Below are positions 13,291 to 27,007 of a stretch of 64,000 nt of DNA, one piece after another. Source of the DNA: Gordionus sp. m RMFG-2023 (lineage: Eukaryota > Nematomorpha > Gordioida > Chordodea > Parachordodidae); contig NC_088775.1 in assembly GCF_954871325.1 (NCBI RefSeq), positions 64,519,561-64,583,560 on the forward strand, in the 5' to 3' direction. The position numbers and the translations under genes were made by a program. Every line of letters starts with the position of its first letter. Position 1 is the stretch's first letter. The notes under the pieces are model-generated. The model worked only from the letters and a program-made list of their open reading frames with translations, was not told the DNA's origin and did no database searches.

Positions 13291-13904
13291 CAAATATTCA
13301 AATGGGGGCTGGGGTACCTCCATTTGATATTCTAAAAATATATTTATAATAAAATTTGTCTAATGTAAGTTCTTAATAATTCAGGAAACTTCCTAATTTG
13401 ACCAAAATTTTGAGTCCCAATTAAATCCTTATTAACTACTATTAAGTAAAAAGTCTTGATGAATTAGGAAACTGCCTAAGTTGAGAAAAAATCTTAAACT
13501 GTGCCTAAATTACAGATTTGACTGTTTATTTTTTTTACAAACCTGTATCATCAGATTCTGCCATTTTAAGTTCTTTATTACAAGTTCCATGAAATTTTAA
13601 ATTATCTTGATATTCTAATTTTAAATAAAAAATATAAAAATTAAATATTTTTACTTTTAATTCTAAATGATAAACGCAGGGACGTCATAGTATTTTTCTA
13701 AATTGTTAAAATTTCTATTTTTAAGAGAGTACACCAAAATTTTGGCAAGGGATCATTTTTTAAGAAAATGGCAACCCTTCCCAATTATAATTATTGCTCA
13801 AAAAAATAAAAAGAATAAATCTTTACATTAGAAATTTCAAATTTTAAAAATATTTAAATAAATTTCATAATATTAATTTCAATAAAAAACTAATCTTTAC
13901 ATTA
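13291..13904. other. AT-rich DNA, nothing recognised
   Basis: No supportable gene or repeat boundary. Confidence 0.35.
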
Positions 13905-14270
13905 ATTTTTCAAACCCGGCCCGAACCCGAAATTTTTTTAAAAAAATTTTGCCGGCCCTGCCCGAACCCGAAATTTAAAAAAAATTTACCGGCCCAGTTC
14001 GATTTTATTTAAATATAGAAATTAATTTTTATAATTAGACAAAATAAAAGATATATGTTATATGGCATCTAGTTCTATAAATAAAATAAAATATTTTTAT
14101 TTACATAAAAAATTCAATATAAAATGATAAATCGAAATATATTTTAAAAAATTTCCAAGGCCAGGCCTGACCCGGCCGGATTTTTTTTTAAAATATTAGG
14201 CTCGACCCTGCCCGAACCCGATTTTTTAAAAAAAATTAGGCCCGACCTACTTTTGCAGATCTCTGTTCTA
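13905..14270. mobile_element. GGCCC-rich hAT-like MITE copy
   Basis: Both ends are rich in CCCGGCCCGAACCCG-type motifs; the right end reads GGCCCGACCTACTTTTGCAGATCTCTG. The middle (about 14041-14110) is nearly identical to 25458-25530, around AAAGATATATGTTATATGGC. Related ends occur at 46128 and 58306 (CAGAGACCTGCAG), so the family's terminus is CAGAGAYCTGCA. Confidence 0.6.
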
Positions 14271-15506
14271 CATTAAAAATAAATTATAATTATTTAATTA
14301 CTAAAGGAATTGAATAGATATTATAATAGTACAACATAAAATTGCAAGAAAATAATTAATATTCTTTTAAAATTATTAAATTAATTATTTTTAAAATTAT
14401 CAAATTAATTATTTTTAGTATAATTAAATCAATATTTTTTTTATTTTGTTTTCTTCCATTGTTAAAAAAAATTGTTTTAAAATTGGTTCTTCCTCCTCTC
14501 TCATCATCTAACGTGTTGATAATTTCGTTCACTATACCCTTTCAACAGTTTACATGAGAATCGTGGTTGGGAATGGTTAATAAATATTTATATAAAATTA
14601 TAGAACAGGATAGTACAAAAAATTGGATGGAATCTATTATAAAATGAATTTCCCCCAGTTAGAGGAATCGAAATTAAAGGCACCAGCCACCCACATCCTC
14701 CCATTCCCTAGAACGAGCTTTCTAAAATGTCTTGAACACTGAGAAGGTTGCCAGCGAGATAAAAAATTCTTTTAAAACAATAGGCGGGTAAATTTTAAAT
14801 ATTTTTAGGACGAAATGAGCAGAACAAACTTTTTTTTAAAAATCATTTTTCATAATATTGCATATTTGTTTAATTAAAAATATATTAAAATAAATAAAAG
14901 CTAAACTAGCCATTAAAATAATTTCTAATCATTGGGCTAACAAGTGGGTTATACAAATTTTTTAGATAAATAGGCTATTGGGCGAGGCAATAAATCACAA
15001 TATCTGCAATAAGATTGAATGGTATCAGGATCAGATTTCTACCAAATCTTATAAAATAAACTTAGGGAATTCTGTTTCATTCATTTTATTACAAGCATGG
15101 GCAGATCTGTATAAATCAATAATCAATAGTGGGCTACATAATCCATCCATTACTTTATTTATCGAAGCCAGATTGTTTCTTTGCTGAAGTTAAGTCGTGT
15201 AATTATTCGAATTGCTATATGAGGGTCATATAGAAGTATAATTCCAAAATATTATGCACATTTATAAAAGACCTTCTATCACAATATCTTTTACCAAACT
15301 AATTAGAGTTTGGAATAAAATAAGGGTGTGAAACTGCAAGTCATAAGGCTAAAATTATTCTGTACAATTTGCCTTTAGTTTATGCAATTTTAAAATTGGC
15401 ATAAAAATTGCACTTAATTAAATTAAATCGTCAAATTTGAAGCCTCTAGTTTACTGGGGTTTAACAATACCCAAATATTTTTAAATATTTCTACCTATTT
15501 TTTCAG
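14271..15506. other. AT-rich DNA, nothing recognised
   Basis: A 69-codon open frame at 14978-15187 has ordinary amino-acid composition but no recognisable domain, no clear splice context and no evidence of being a gene. A somewhat GC-richer patch at 14650-14750 is unexplained. Confidence 0.35.
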
Positions 15507-15508
15507 TA

Positions 15509-17386
15509 GGGGAGACCGGGGTAAAACGATAGGCATTTTGCATATTTACCATAAAAATTTTAAACAAGAGTCAAACACAACAAATTATAGATCAATGTGT
15601 AGCCCCATCTCTCTTCTACAAGATAAAAAAAAGTGTAGCCCCATCTCTCTTCTACAAGATAAAAAAAAGTGTAGCCCTCTACCTATAATATTTTAGGAGC
15701 TATGATTAGTTATGTAAAACTACTCATTTTCGCCATTTTACCCTGGGTACAGGGTAAAATGGATAAGCACTAGGGTAAAGTGGTTAAAATAATATTTGAC
15801 ACATATTTATTGTTTTATTTAACAAATATTACAAATTTAAGATTTATTTATGATTTTTATTTAAAAACTAATCGATACAATAAGGACATGTAAAATAATT
15901 ATCATAATTAGCACATTTAGAATGTGCCCATTCAAGGCACATTGTACATTTTAGCCATTCATCGTCCTCCTGACTATTTTTATAGTTTTTATTACAAATA
16001 ACACATAAACAATTATTTTTTGATATCTTTTTTTTCTCTGAATTAATAATTTTTTTTTATAAGGTGTAGATGTTAATATTTCTGAATTCTTTTTTTTAGA
16101 TATTTTATCCGATGAAATATTGAATAATTTTGGAATAGGTATTATAGATGAAGGATTGAATACTTTATTATAATTTATTGAGCATGATGGTAACATATCA
16201 TGATAAGGTTCATCAATATCATCTGGAACATTTTCGTTCAATAATATAGATAAATCACTATCATTATTTTGAGTCACTGTAAGATTTTGAGTCACTGTAA
16301 TAATTTCATCATTATTTTCAAATTCAATATTTGAGTTAGCATTTGAATTATTACAGCAGATATAATCTTGTTCTGTAAATATATTTGGGTTTAAAGGAAA
16401 TATGCCACATGCTAAGAATCCATTTAATATATTATTTGATGTCACTGCCCTTGGTATTTCATTTTTTAACACTCCTGGAATATCATAAATCTGAAATTGT
16501 TGCCCCACATGATTTTTAGATTGAGCATTATTAAAATTATGAAATACAATATAATTTCAATTGAGCATTTTTATTAAAGTTACAAAATTAATATTGATAT
16601 TTAAATTGAGCTATTAAAATTATGAAATACAATATAATACAAACAATATAATTTAATTACTTGTTTAGGCGTTAATCCCATAAATGACCTATTTGCTTCT
16701 AATATGTAGTCACACAATCTAGATTCTTCTTCATTTGTAAATATTTGTTTATGATGATCTGAACTTTTAATACCAATTTTACATCTCCTTCTCTACGTTG
16801 TATAAGGTATGTTAAATTTTTAGCAGACAAATTTAATGAAGTATTATTTGTTATTTTATATTTTATGGCTTCATTTATTATATTTACATCTCTGTATATG
16901 GTTTTTCTTTTATAATTTCTCATTATTTGATTGGTACAATAAAAATTATAATAAATGAATTAATGAAAAATTAATGTGAAAAATTTTATATTTTAACCGT
17001 TTTACCCATAACAGCTTTACCCCTAGGTGACATATATTATAAATATCGTTATTGCGTGACTTCTAATATAGCTAAAGATGTCAGATAAATTTTATTTTAT
17101 AGCTAATACATTAAGGAACATGTGTGCCAAATTTTGAATCCTGAGGATATGTAAATTTTAGTAAAAGCAAAATATACTAGAGAATGATTTTTATATTTTT
17201 TGGGTAAAAAACAGTTTTTTGACAAAATATATAAAACCAGGTAAGTTTTTTAAAAGATGAACATAGGTAAGAAATTAGATATAAAAATACATCTTCACAC
17301 CAAATTTAAGGTCTTTATACTCAATGGTTAAAAAGTTATTTGCGTTAACATTGTTACCCCGTCAATCGCTTTACCCCGGTCTCCCC
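15509..17386 (-). mobile_element. Pogo/Tigger-like DNA transposon, internally deleted
   Basis: Inverted ends GGGGAGACCGGGGTAAA (left) and TTTACCCCGGTCTCCCC (right) flanked by TA dinucleotides at 15507-15508 and 17387-17388, the TA duplication of Tc1/mariner/pogo elements. Length is 1878 bp. The minus strand carries N- and C-terminal transposase parts (see the coding entry), while the central catalytic DDE core is missing. A direct repeat near 15600-15670 (GTGTAGCCC plus ATCTCTCTTCTACAAG) lies in the left end. Related ends occur at 18571 and 23548-27961. Confidence 0.85.
15868..16923 (-). pseudogene. Pogo-like transposase remnant with C-terminal zinc finger
   Basis: Reading from 16923 down: an N-terminal segment starting MRNYKRKT, typical of pogo/Tigger helix-turn-helix starts, followed by a stretch with EESRLCDYILEANRSFMGL as in the CENP-B-like part. 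After a gap of AT-rich DNA, 16508-15990 holds the post-catalytic region, with PRAVTSNNILNGFLACGIFP and LNPNIFTEQD, a hallmark of these transposases. A frameshift near 15970-15990 leads to a C-terminal Cys/His module (CVICN, KCTMC, WAHSKC, CPYC) resembling the PHD-like finger at the end of some insect Tigger transposases; it stops near 15868. The DDE catalytic domain is absent, so it cannot encode an active transposase. Confidence 0.8.
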
Positions 17387-17839
17387 TAGTATCCTATTTT
17401 ATGCGAAACTATGTTCTGTAAGTTTTATATATTTTTATTGAATAATCTTTAAGATGTAAACATTTTTTAGAGATAAAAACGTATATTAAAATTTTTTTAT
17501 TTTAAATATATTTTTATGGTAAAATAAAAATACAATATTTAAAGCAATTTTGTTTTATTTTTGACATTTTTTCAAAAATTCTCATTAATTTTATTTTATA
17601 TTGAATCTTCAAAAGTTTTGTATTTATAATTAATTTAAAGTTAACTTCTTAAAATCTTTTAAATATTGATGAAATTAATTCTGATCATCCATTGTTTTTT
17701 CTTTTCCTCTATACTCCAAAAAATACGGAGAAAAATTCAAATCAATATTGGAAAAGATAGCTAACCTTAAACAAATATCTCACTTTTAAATTAAAAATCT
17801 CTTTATGATATAATGATCAATGATTGTCAAGCTAGGCTG
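17387..17839. other. AT-rich spacer
   Basis: No gene or repeat boundary recognised between the pogo-like element and the LINE scrap. Confidence 0.35.
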
Positions 17840-18150
17840 CTAACATACCCGGTGTTGACATCCTAATTTACAAAAGGTTTGGAATGCCGCCGTCATGTCA
17901 TGCTTAATGACACCCAGCAGCGAATTACCATCTTTCATTAGTTATGGATAAATAAGGCAATAAATGGTTAGAAGCTTATCCAAGCATATTTAATAAATAT
18001 ATTCTGACAAATAAGAAATTCAGATATGTAATTGCTATCAGGCTACGGTTCTGGATATATCTCTACCTTATAATTGTCAAAGGTGTATCGGTGGATTGAT
18101 TCTATAAACCCTGCGCATTGACCGATCCGAGTTCGATCCGATCAAACTCA
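17840..18150 (+). pseudogene. LINE scrap related to the LINE at 28473-29855
   Basis: In one plus-strand frame WLEAYPSIFNKYILTNKKFR then YVIAIRLRF aligns with GYEWLEALLSSNLGLLLTNEELRIAIGLRLG of the LINE at 28752-29357. The nearby TTGTCAAAGGTGTATCGGTGG corresponds to its Cys-rich part in another frame. Heavily mutated, several frame changes, no ends visible. Confidence 0.5.
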
Positions 18151-18570
18151 GGTCAGTCGAACTAGGCACAAATTTTCTTGGAATAGATTAGATTCAGACC
18201 TTGATTTTATCAATTATTTCTGATTGGGCTAAGATGGAAATAAATTATTATGTTTCCCTAGTTTTTATGAATATTATTTTTAAATAAAATTGTTTATTTT
18301 AAAAGGTTTATTAAGCCTCCGATTTTATTAAACTTATTCTTCCTGCTGTCCATTATTTTTTTTTGCTAATCGGATCTGACTTGACTATTTATAAAATTAA
18401 ATTTCCATTCGAAATAAGATATTTATAAAAAAAATGCTCCCATCGGTTGGATAAATTTTTTTTATCAGATTAAGTGCCGAATAAGATTGCATCTCCCCTT
18501 CTCAGACACTTCCGAATAAATTGTGGTTTGATAGGAATACGTTAACTTCTGAGATATAGGCAAAAATATT

Positions 18571-18790
18571 AAGGAGAGACCAGGAGAAAGTGGTTAACGG
18601 GGTAACAACATTAGCACAAATAACTTATTAACTCTTGAGCGCTAAACCTTAATATTGTAGTGAATATATATTTTTATATATACTTACCTATGTTTTCCCA
18701 TCAAAAAAACCCTTAAAGCTATCATTATAAAAATCACTTTATATGCAAACATCTTGAATAATTTAAAGATTTATAGCCATTTTTACCTGA
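18571..18790. mobile_element. Terminal fragment of the pogo-like family
   Basis: GGAGAGACCAGGAGAAAGTG followed by GGGGTAACAACATTAGCACA matches the right end of the element at 15509-17386 read in reverse (17180-17386), through the following 200 bp. The other end is missing. Confidence 0.6.
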
Positions 18791-21700
18791 CTAGGATGAC
18801 TAATAAAAATTATTGTATAGCATATAATTCTCCTTATTTTTAAAATTACAAAATATATAATTTAACCTCACTAAAATATCAATCCAAATACAAATCTACA
18901 CAATGATACACGCAACTTTGATAGGAAAAGATTACTCTCAGTAAAAAAAATGACTTACATGAACCTTAAAAATTAATATAATTTTAGGATACCGAAAATA
19001 AAAAATAAAAGTTCCAATTTATTTTTGCCACACAAATTAAATTATAATAATCGTAATATGTTAAAATCAATAATTTATATATAAACCAATATTATACCAA
19101 TCTATATTTTGATAAAAATTCATATCCATATTTTTTTTTAAAAAACCAATTATTTATAGATAAGCTCTCATTAGGTTATTTAAAATTATTCTTTATTTTT
19201 CATATAATATATTTTCTTCTTTTGTTTTTTTATTCGAATTTTCTATCACATTTTCTTAATTAGTAAATAAATAATATATTTCAAGATTTCACTAACCCAA
19301 AATCTGATATTTCAATGTCACGAGTAACATAAAAATACCCCCCCCCCCCATAAACGCAAAAATAAATTTTGGATCGGACTTCTTCCCATTATTTGAATTG
19401 TATTTCCCCATTCCCCGCCACGATGGTCACGAGGATATATGTTACACACTGTTTTGCATAGATTTGATGATGCATTTTTAAATATATGTCAACAGAAAAT
19501 ACCATTTATAAAAGATAATTTCCATTGCCTCCTACTCGCTTTTGAACAACTTATTAAAACACTTTCTTTAGATCTTACTCTTTAATGAAATACAAGAGCT
19601 GGAATAAAAACGCTCAATATTTTTTACCTAATAGACCTGAATCATGAAATTCGAATTATATATTGGTATATACTCACCCTTAGGACTATATTAGGTTTAA
19701 ACTTTGACTGAGAGTCTTGATTTCTTTTACGAATTTGAGCTTATCAAATTTCAAAATGATCAATAAGCTCTATTACATTAAAAAATATAAGAAATCGTTT
19801 AAAAATTGTTATACACGGACCAGGGCAGGTAAAAAATTTAATGACCGAGCCGAGAAACTTTTTGAAAAATTTTTAAAGGCTAGTTTACTCCGGGTCACGT
19901 TGACCTCTACTATGAATAATATATCAAAGCTGAGACCTATTTTACCAGCTGTGAGAGTCTAAACTTAAGATCATTTTTTTTATCTCTCGTGAGGACTTGG
20001 GACACATCAGACTGATGCGTTATGACCGTTTATTATATCATTATACATTTATTTCATATTTGAACACTTAAATTACATTATAATAAATAACGAAAAAAAA
20101 ATGAAAAAACAGTCAGGAAGTGGGATTAAAATTTACGCATTTTCTTTAAAAAAAAATTTGATTTTTTTATTGGGTTCTGAATCTGATGCAATTGCTTTGG
20201 TTTTGCCGCCTTTTAAGAAAAAGTTGCACTTGACATATATCCAAATAAAGAAATCTCGATTAATATATACACATAATTAGTTAGTAGACTAGGTCGACAG
20301 AAATTGAATTAACATTTTTTGGAGAAGAGAGATGCATAAGCCTCAAATTAAAGATTTACACTAAGGTATTGAAGTTAAATTAACTAGCCTCAGGCAATCA
20401 TCTAATAATAAATTAGGAGGCTCAAGAATGGTTGATATTTGAGCCCTCGTAAGACTAAATCGAATTATTGAATTAATAGTTGCATGCCTTAACTATTATG
20501 ACAATGTCAATTTGGAGGCAATCGACTTTCATTTTATGCATCTATGTAGTTGAACGGTATCACACCCAATTGAGTCTATGGTACCTTTTTTTGTTTATCT
20601 GATAAGAAATTCCTGGGTTACGACTTGATAATTTTCTTAACCATTCATAACCCATAGCACAATCAGTATTTTGTAATAGTTGAATATATTCCCAATAGGG
20701 ATTCGATGGGAGTATTATAAGAAATCTTTTAATTAAAGGTTCAAAAATTAATGTGTTAAGACTGTGGTAAAACAGTTTCTGGCAAGTCTAAGCACTTTGG
20801 GAGTGATAAAGGAAGATATAATTGAAGAGAGAAACATATAAAGGTTTCAAAAATTTAAACCTACCATTTTCGAAGGTAACTGTGAGAAAACTAATTTAAA
20901 TAAAATCTCCCAATTTAATATTTTAAATATTTTCTAAGAACTTGATCTATAAATAATTTCATAATTTAAAATAGGAGATTTTAAAAAAAATTTATAAAAA
21001 AACTATGATATGTAGGTATTTTTAAAATTCCGATCCTGATAAGTTAAAATATATTTTCTAATGCCGCTAATTCTATATAATACATTTATTATATAGTATA
21101 TAAATTTTTAGTGTTTATCACAAAATTTCATATTTCTATTTTGAAGTCATATAAAAAAAATTATATATATTTGTTATCTTTAAATTTTTTATTTCTTTAC
21201 CATATTTGAATAGTAGTTTGGAAATAATCTCGTTTATTTTTTATGATTCGACTTTGTCAATGTCAGAATGAAAGATGAAGGAGGACCCGTCTTAATATAT
21301 ATTTCTAAATTTATTTTAAAAATGTAACAGTAAAAATATCCTAGCTGATTTTTTAAAAAATACATAAAAATTTTCAATAAATTATTAATACTTTATGATT
21401 TCCGACATTTTTACCATTTTGCTGAACATAATTATTGTAAAAATAACATTACAGCAAGTTAAACAATTTTTTAAGTAAGTTGTTACAAATATATTGAAAT
21501 GTTTTACAACAAATCATATTTATACTGTATAGAGCGCCCTAAAACCTTATAAAAATTTTAACAAAAATCTAGAATAATTTTTGCTTTCAAAATGTCAAAA
21601 CTTTTACAGAAAAATTGTTTTATTAAGATCATATTGATCGATCAGGCATATATCTTGAAGAGCCAATATATTTTTTAAGTAAAATAAATTTCTCATTTTT

Positions 21701-23545
21701 ATATGGCACTTATACCTATTACTACATGTAAATATTTTAATTTATAAGATTGTTTTGTTAAATGCTTAATTGTCTTTATTAAAAAACTTATGATGTTTAC
21801 TTATCCAGGTGTGTGAAAAAAATATTGTTATGATCGTGATTTAATTACAATACAAATATATTTTAAATATACTTTTACACTAAAAAATATACTATTTACT
21901 ATTATAAATTATATTAAAAAGGATAGTTTTATAATTAACGGAAGGGGGGGGGGGGGGTGAGAAAATTGGACAGGAAGACATAATTTAATTTCATTGGGAG
22001 ATCATGTTTAAAATTTGAGCAAAGGCTAATTTTGTTATTAATATATATAATATTATTTTACTATAAACTATATAACATAATTTGAGATTGATTAATGTTT
22101 TTATTTTTTTCATGTGTTTGAACACTATAGACATTTATTCCAGAAGAATGGGGGTGGGGGGGGGGGGGGTGGTAAAAAATTTCTTACCCGACCTTCAGTA
22201 AATAGAGCCCCTTATATAAAAAATTATTCTATATATTGATTTTCTGTTAAAGTTTTCTGAAAAAATGAAAGAACTAATTCTAAAATATGGCAATATTTTA
22301 TTCATTATTAGTGTCTGACTTTAACCAATATAATAGCTAGTATAAAGAAAAAACATATTAGTATATTTTGACCAACCTTAAGATTAAAAAGCGACTGAAA
22401 GCATTTAATTTATTAATGCCTGATTGTAGATTAATTTAATCCGTTAGCCAGTATAAAGAGAAAAAAAATTGCCAAATTTGGTATCATGCTAAAAAGGAAA
22501 GTAAAAAAAAACTGTATGTCTGCCACATACAAATATTTATTGTCCGACTAGTACTTTCATTTCCTTATTCAAATAAGAGAACCACAAACGTGAAGTTAGC
22601 TAAATTTTGGAAACAACACTAATTCTGAAATTTATACCAAACCATTAAGTAGGGCTTTATTAGTAAATTTTATTATATTATTATAATTAGATGAATTGTT
22701 GTTTTATAAAAAATAAAATATATTACCCCTCTATGTTGTTCGCACACCTACAATACTTTCGGGTATGTAAAAAATACCTTTATTGATTCAATTTTTCTCA
22801 AAACCCTGCGACGTATCAAGGTATGAGATTATGACCTGACAGTTTGACAACTATTATTTGGCATAGGAAAATCCCTAATACATGTGTTTCAGCCTAAACA
22901 ATATTACAACTTGTATAATATAAAAAGCTTAACAGGTTCATCCCCAGTTGTGACGTCTACTAACAGTTAATTTATAACTAGGTTTATACGAATTATTTTT
23001 GTTCCAAATACGAATAATTTGTTTTTTTCCAATCGAATTATTAGTTTTATTTAACTCGAATTTTGGAATCAATATTAACGTGCCTTTTATTAAAATTTTG
23101 ATAAAACATTAAATTGACAGGTGATATGATTGATATGATTATCAAAGTAGATAAACTGCTTATAGAATTTTCTTGGTTGGAACTAATTTGTTTTCGAAAA
23201 ATCATGTATTACATATAAAAAAGATAGAAGAAACAATATGAAAAAATTCTTTGCCTTAAATTAATTTGCAGGCCCGATTCTAGCTTCACCTATTTTAGGG
23301 GGCAGACAAAAATTTTAGAGGGGCAGTTAAAAAAAAATTATCAACACCATCGAACGAATATTTAAGTTATTTGTACACAAAATTGATATATACGATTTAA
23401 TTTGAAAAATACCACATATAAAAATATACAATGATCATGTCTATAAAATTAGATGGAAGATAAGAGTTTACTTATAGCTGAAAAAATTAAAGATTTTATA
23501 AATATTATATAATAACGTTGATATAGTTTAATTGTGCTTGTATAA
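18791..23545. other. AT-rich intergenic DNA with G and C homopolymers
   Basis: About 4.7 kb without a supportable gene. The 81-codon frame at 19717-19962 is Lys/Asn-rich and matches nothing I know. An 11-C run lies near 19340; long G runs are at 21944-21957 and 22150-22169. GGGGGCAGACAAAAATTTTAGAGGGGCAG near 23310 looks like a scrap of a hAT end. The 20300-20900 stretch is slightly less AT-rich but shows no coding pattern. Confidence 0.4.
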
Positions 23546-24569
23546 TAGGGGAGATTGGGGTTAGGTAAACCCAGTGGCATGGCAAACTACTTAATCTTAT
23601 TTTAAAATTATATAAACTAGAAGGTTGAAATTTTATAATAATACAGCTTTTTAGTATGCATCTATAGGCAAAAAATCTTTTGAAATAATAATTATTAAAA
23701 ATTTTATTTAAGAAATATAATTTTGAGATAAAATTTAAATTTTTACCTAACAGAATTTTAATTTTATTAAGTTATATAATCATTTATATTTTTTTTTCTT
23801 CTTTTTTTACGTGTTTTTAGTAAAGCTATTTTTTCTTTTTCAAAAAACAGTTTTGAGTTAAATTTTTTTATACAAGTATATTTTTGATATTATTACAAAC
23901 TACTATTATTTTAAGATATAATATAACAAGGTGGTGCGACAATATATAAAATCTTAAATGTTTCATCATGTCATTCTGGTCCTTATTTTATAGTCAGAAA
24001 ATTTTTCATTTCTAATATGGCATTACCGTGTAAATAACTCCAGCTTCAATATATTTTCATAGTTTTATAACACTCTTTTATAAGAGAAAGTTTTGTGAGT
24101 ATTTATTTTGTCTAGATAACTAATCATGATTAGTCAATTTAGAGTTGGGTTTGTTAAACCATACAGGTCAATTATGGCAGCAGTGGCGTAGAGAAGGGGG
24201 GGGGGAGGGGGGTTTGGGGTTGAAACCCCCCCCCCCATAACCTCCGAAAAAATTTTTTTTTAAATTTTTTTCTTATTGCAAATAATTTTATTTAAAAAAT
24301 GGTTTCAATTTATAAATAAAAATAAAATTATATACGATATGAAAATAAAATATATTTAAAAAAACAAATAAGAATTAAATGTAAAATATTAAATAATAAA
24401 AATATATTGTAAAATTTTTCTCGCATAGTTAAATTCGATATTTATAAATTTGATAATAAAATTTATATTGTTAAACTAATTAGATAGTTTTAAAAATTTT
24501 AATTAATTTTTTATGATTTTTAAATAAAAGAATAATTTGGGAAATATAATGAGAAATTAAAGGTGATCG

Positions 24570-25171
24570 CTAATATGTTTGGGATTAAAAATTTTAAACC
24601 TAGAGTAGTTTCTAGATAGTCCAATCGCTTAAATATTGATGCATCTACGATTGAGGATTTTTATAAATTAAATATTTTTACTCCCCTTATTGATACATTT
24701 TTATTTCAATAAAAGGAAAGATTTATTAGTCATAATTTTATTTTAAACAGCTTTTATTATCTTTTGCCGGTTGAGTCTAAATACACTTGAAAGGCGAGAG
24801 GATATTAAGAAAATGTCAGAGTTTTATTCTGATGAATTATCAGGATCGTATAAGAACTTACTTTGTGATGTCGAATTTTGGTATAGAGACTATATGCTTT
24901 GCAGGCCTCCATGTATAATTGCATTTTAGATTCCCTGCCTAATATCAAAACATTGCTTTTTATCTTAGCTACCTTACCGATTAACACCTGCACTAATGAA
25001 AGGTCTTTTTTAACTTTGAAAAGGTTAAAAACCTATTTAAGAAATAGCAACGGTGAAAGCCGTTTAAATGGATTCGCAAAATTAAATATTTATAAGGAGA
25101 TTATTCTAGATAAAAATTTGATTCTAGATGAATTAGTCAAATCTCAGAGAAAAGTAGACCTCTCTTTATAA
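24570..25171 (+). pseudogene. hAT transposase C-terminal remnant
   Basis: The final 90 codons (24899-25171) are open. They contain LPNIKTLLFILATLPINTCT, then NERSFLTLKRLKTYLRNS, then RLNGFAKLNIYKEI, the classic hAT C-terminal dimerisation region of ZMYM1/TTF-type transposases. Upstream to about 24570 the homology is broken by stops and frameshifts (FGIKNFKPR, DFYKLNIFTPLIDTF recognisable). The catalytic core is not seen. Confidence 0.8.
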
Positions 25172-25322
25172 ATTCAAATTATAAAATTGCTATATTATAA
25201 TAATATGATCTTAATCATAAAATTTTTATATTCAAAACGTAATTATAATGAATTCTTAGTCATAATATTTATATATTATACTATTTTTAATAAAAATATT
25301 GCATTTGCACTAAGAATTAATG

Positions 25323-25572
25323 ATATGCCAAGGGCCTAATTTTTCAAGCCCGACCCTACCCGAAATTATTTTAAAAAAGTCCGAAATTTTTTTAAAAAAG
25401 TTTTGTCGGCCGGGCCCGAATTTATTTAAATATAGAAATTCATTTTTATTATTACTCAAAATAAAAGATATATGTTATATGGCGTCTAGTTTTATAAATA
25501 AAATCAAATATTTTTATTTTAAATAAAAAATTTAACATAAAATATATATATTTAGCTAATAAGAATTATTTA
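25323..25572. mobile_element. Partial GGCCC-family MITE
   Basis: GGGCCTAATTTTTCAAGCCCGACCC and GTCGGCCGGGCCCG, then an interior nearly identical to 14041-14110. Right half missing; the hAT starting at 25581 lies just beyond. Confidence 0.6.
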
Positions 25573-25580
25573 TGTTTAAC

Positions 25581-27007
25581 TAGTGTTGTAAACGAACGCG
25601 TTCAAAAGGAGGCGTTCGTGAACGAAGTTTGTTTTTTTGGGAAAAATGATGAACGGCGTTCCTTTTATTTTTAACGAACTTTGAACGTGAACGAGTTTCT
25701 TTTTTATGACGAACGCGTAACGTTCGTTCAATTTAAAAAATTTTTTTTTAATTTATTTGAAAAATTTATTATTTCCGAATTTTTTTAAAAAATGTATTTA
25801 TATATTTTTTTAATCGGCTGTGAATTTCCTTTTCACATTTCAATTTTTTTAACACATAGTTTATTAATTTGAATATTATTGTTTATATTTTAATTTAATA
25901 GATTAGCATAAGCATGGATATTATTATTTAATCCTCATAATCTGATTCTGAAAATCCAAAATCAGATGAATTATCATTACTATGGCCAAATATGATAAAT
26001 GTTTTACATTAACATCCTATATTGAAGGAACTTATCCAATGCTTATTAAGTGTAAAATGTGGCCATTATATTGTCAAAATCTTCAGGTTACAATTTAAAA
26101 CGACATTTGATTTTAATATTAATTATTTGGTTTTATATGATATAACTAAGTTAAATCATTAAATTTGAAGAAATAATGCATTTGGGATATTTGACCCCAA
26201 CAATAACGATAGTTATTTTAAAATTAAAAAAATTAGTGGCCTCAAATATGGTCAACCATTGATAGACGCTGTGTTAAATGTGATTAATAAAAGGTATTAA
26301 ACCTATCACTCTCAATTAATTACATATATTTTATTTTTTTAAAGATTTGAACATATATATAAGGATCAATATGTTCTTTCTGCAATTATAAATCCAGCAT
26401 CCAAACTAATGGCCATAGATAAAACTTCAACAGAACGAACTTATTAAAATAAACTTATAGGGTTATTGAAAAAAATGCTTTGAAAACCCTAGAGAACTGT
26501 TAATTTCGAGATATTTTTTTTGTCGAGAGTAGAGAATGGATTGGATGAGGATAACTTATCTCAATTTTTTGCAAATAACAAAAACAATATGTTTTTAATT
26601 AATTCTCCACGTTAAAAGAGCTGTTTATTAATTATAATACCACAATCCCCTCATCTGCCCCTGTAGAGCGCGTTTTTAGGCTAATGCCGTATTAACTGCC
26701 AAGTGTTCTTGTCTATCAGATAAATATTTTGAAAACAATTGTTATTAAAATTTAATAAGAAATATTTATTTATAAATAAAAATATCTTTTTATTCGCTAT
26801 ATTATATTATATTTTATTTATAATTATATTATCAAAATAATTATTTTTTAACATGGCTAAAATATATTGTATTAAAAGATATAAGTTTATTTATATTAAA
26901 TTTAATTTTAAAAAAATTTATCATAAAATTTTGAATATGAACGTGAACGCGTTCCTTTTTTTTGAACATGAACGCGTTCGATTTTTTTAGAAATGTTTAC
27001 AGCACTA
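25581..27007 (+). mobile_element. Inner hAT element with TAGTGTTGTAAACGAACGCG end
   Basis: Left end TAGTGTTGTAAACGAACGCG; right end includes GAACATGAACGCGTTCG and GTTTACAGCACTA. GAACG/CGTTC motifs cluster in both subterminal regions. Target duplication is not clear (TGTTTAAC versus TTTATTAA). A broken plus-strand transposase runs about 25960-26740, with pieces such as DPNNNDSYFKIKK, HIYKDQYVLSAIINPASKLM and, at the C-terminus, NTTIPSSAPVERVFR followed by LSDKYFEN, typical of hAT dimerisation regions. Confidence 0.75.

Noticed and set aside
14978-15187. 69-codon open frame
   Set aside because: Composition is plausible for protein but no motif, no neighbour exons and no conservation evidence could be seen.
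19717-19962. 81-codon open frame
   Set aside because: Lys/Asn-rich, no motif or signal peptide; no support as a gene.
24805-24993. Minus-strand open frame
   Set aside because: Shadow of the plus-strand hAT transposase at 24899-25171.
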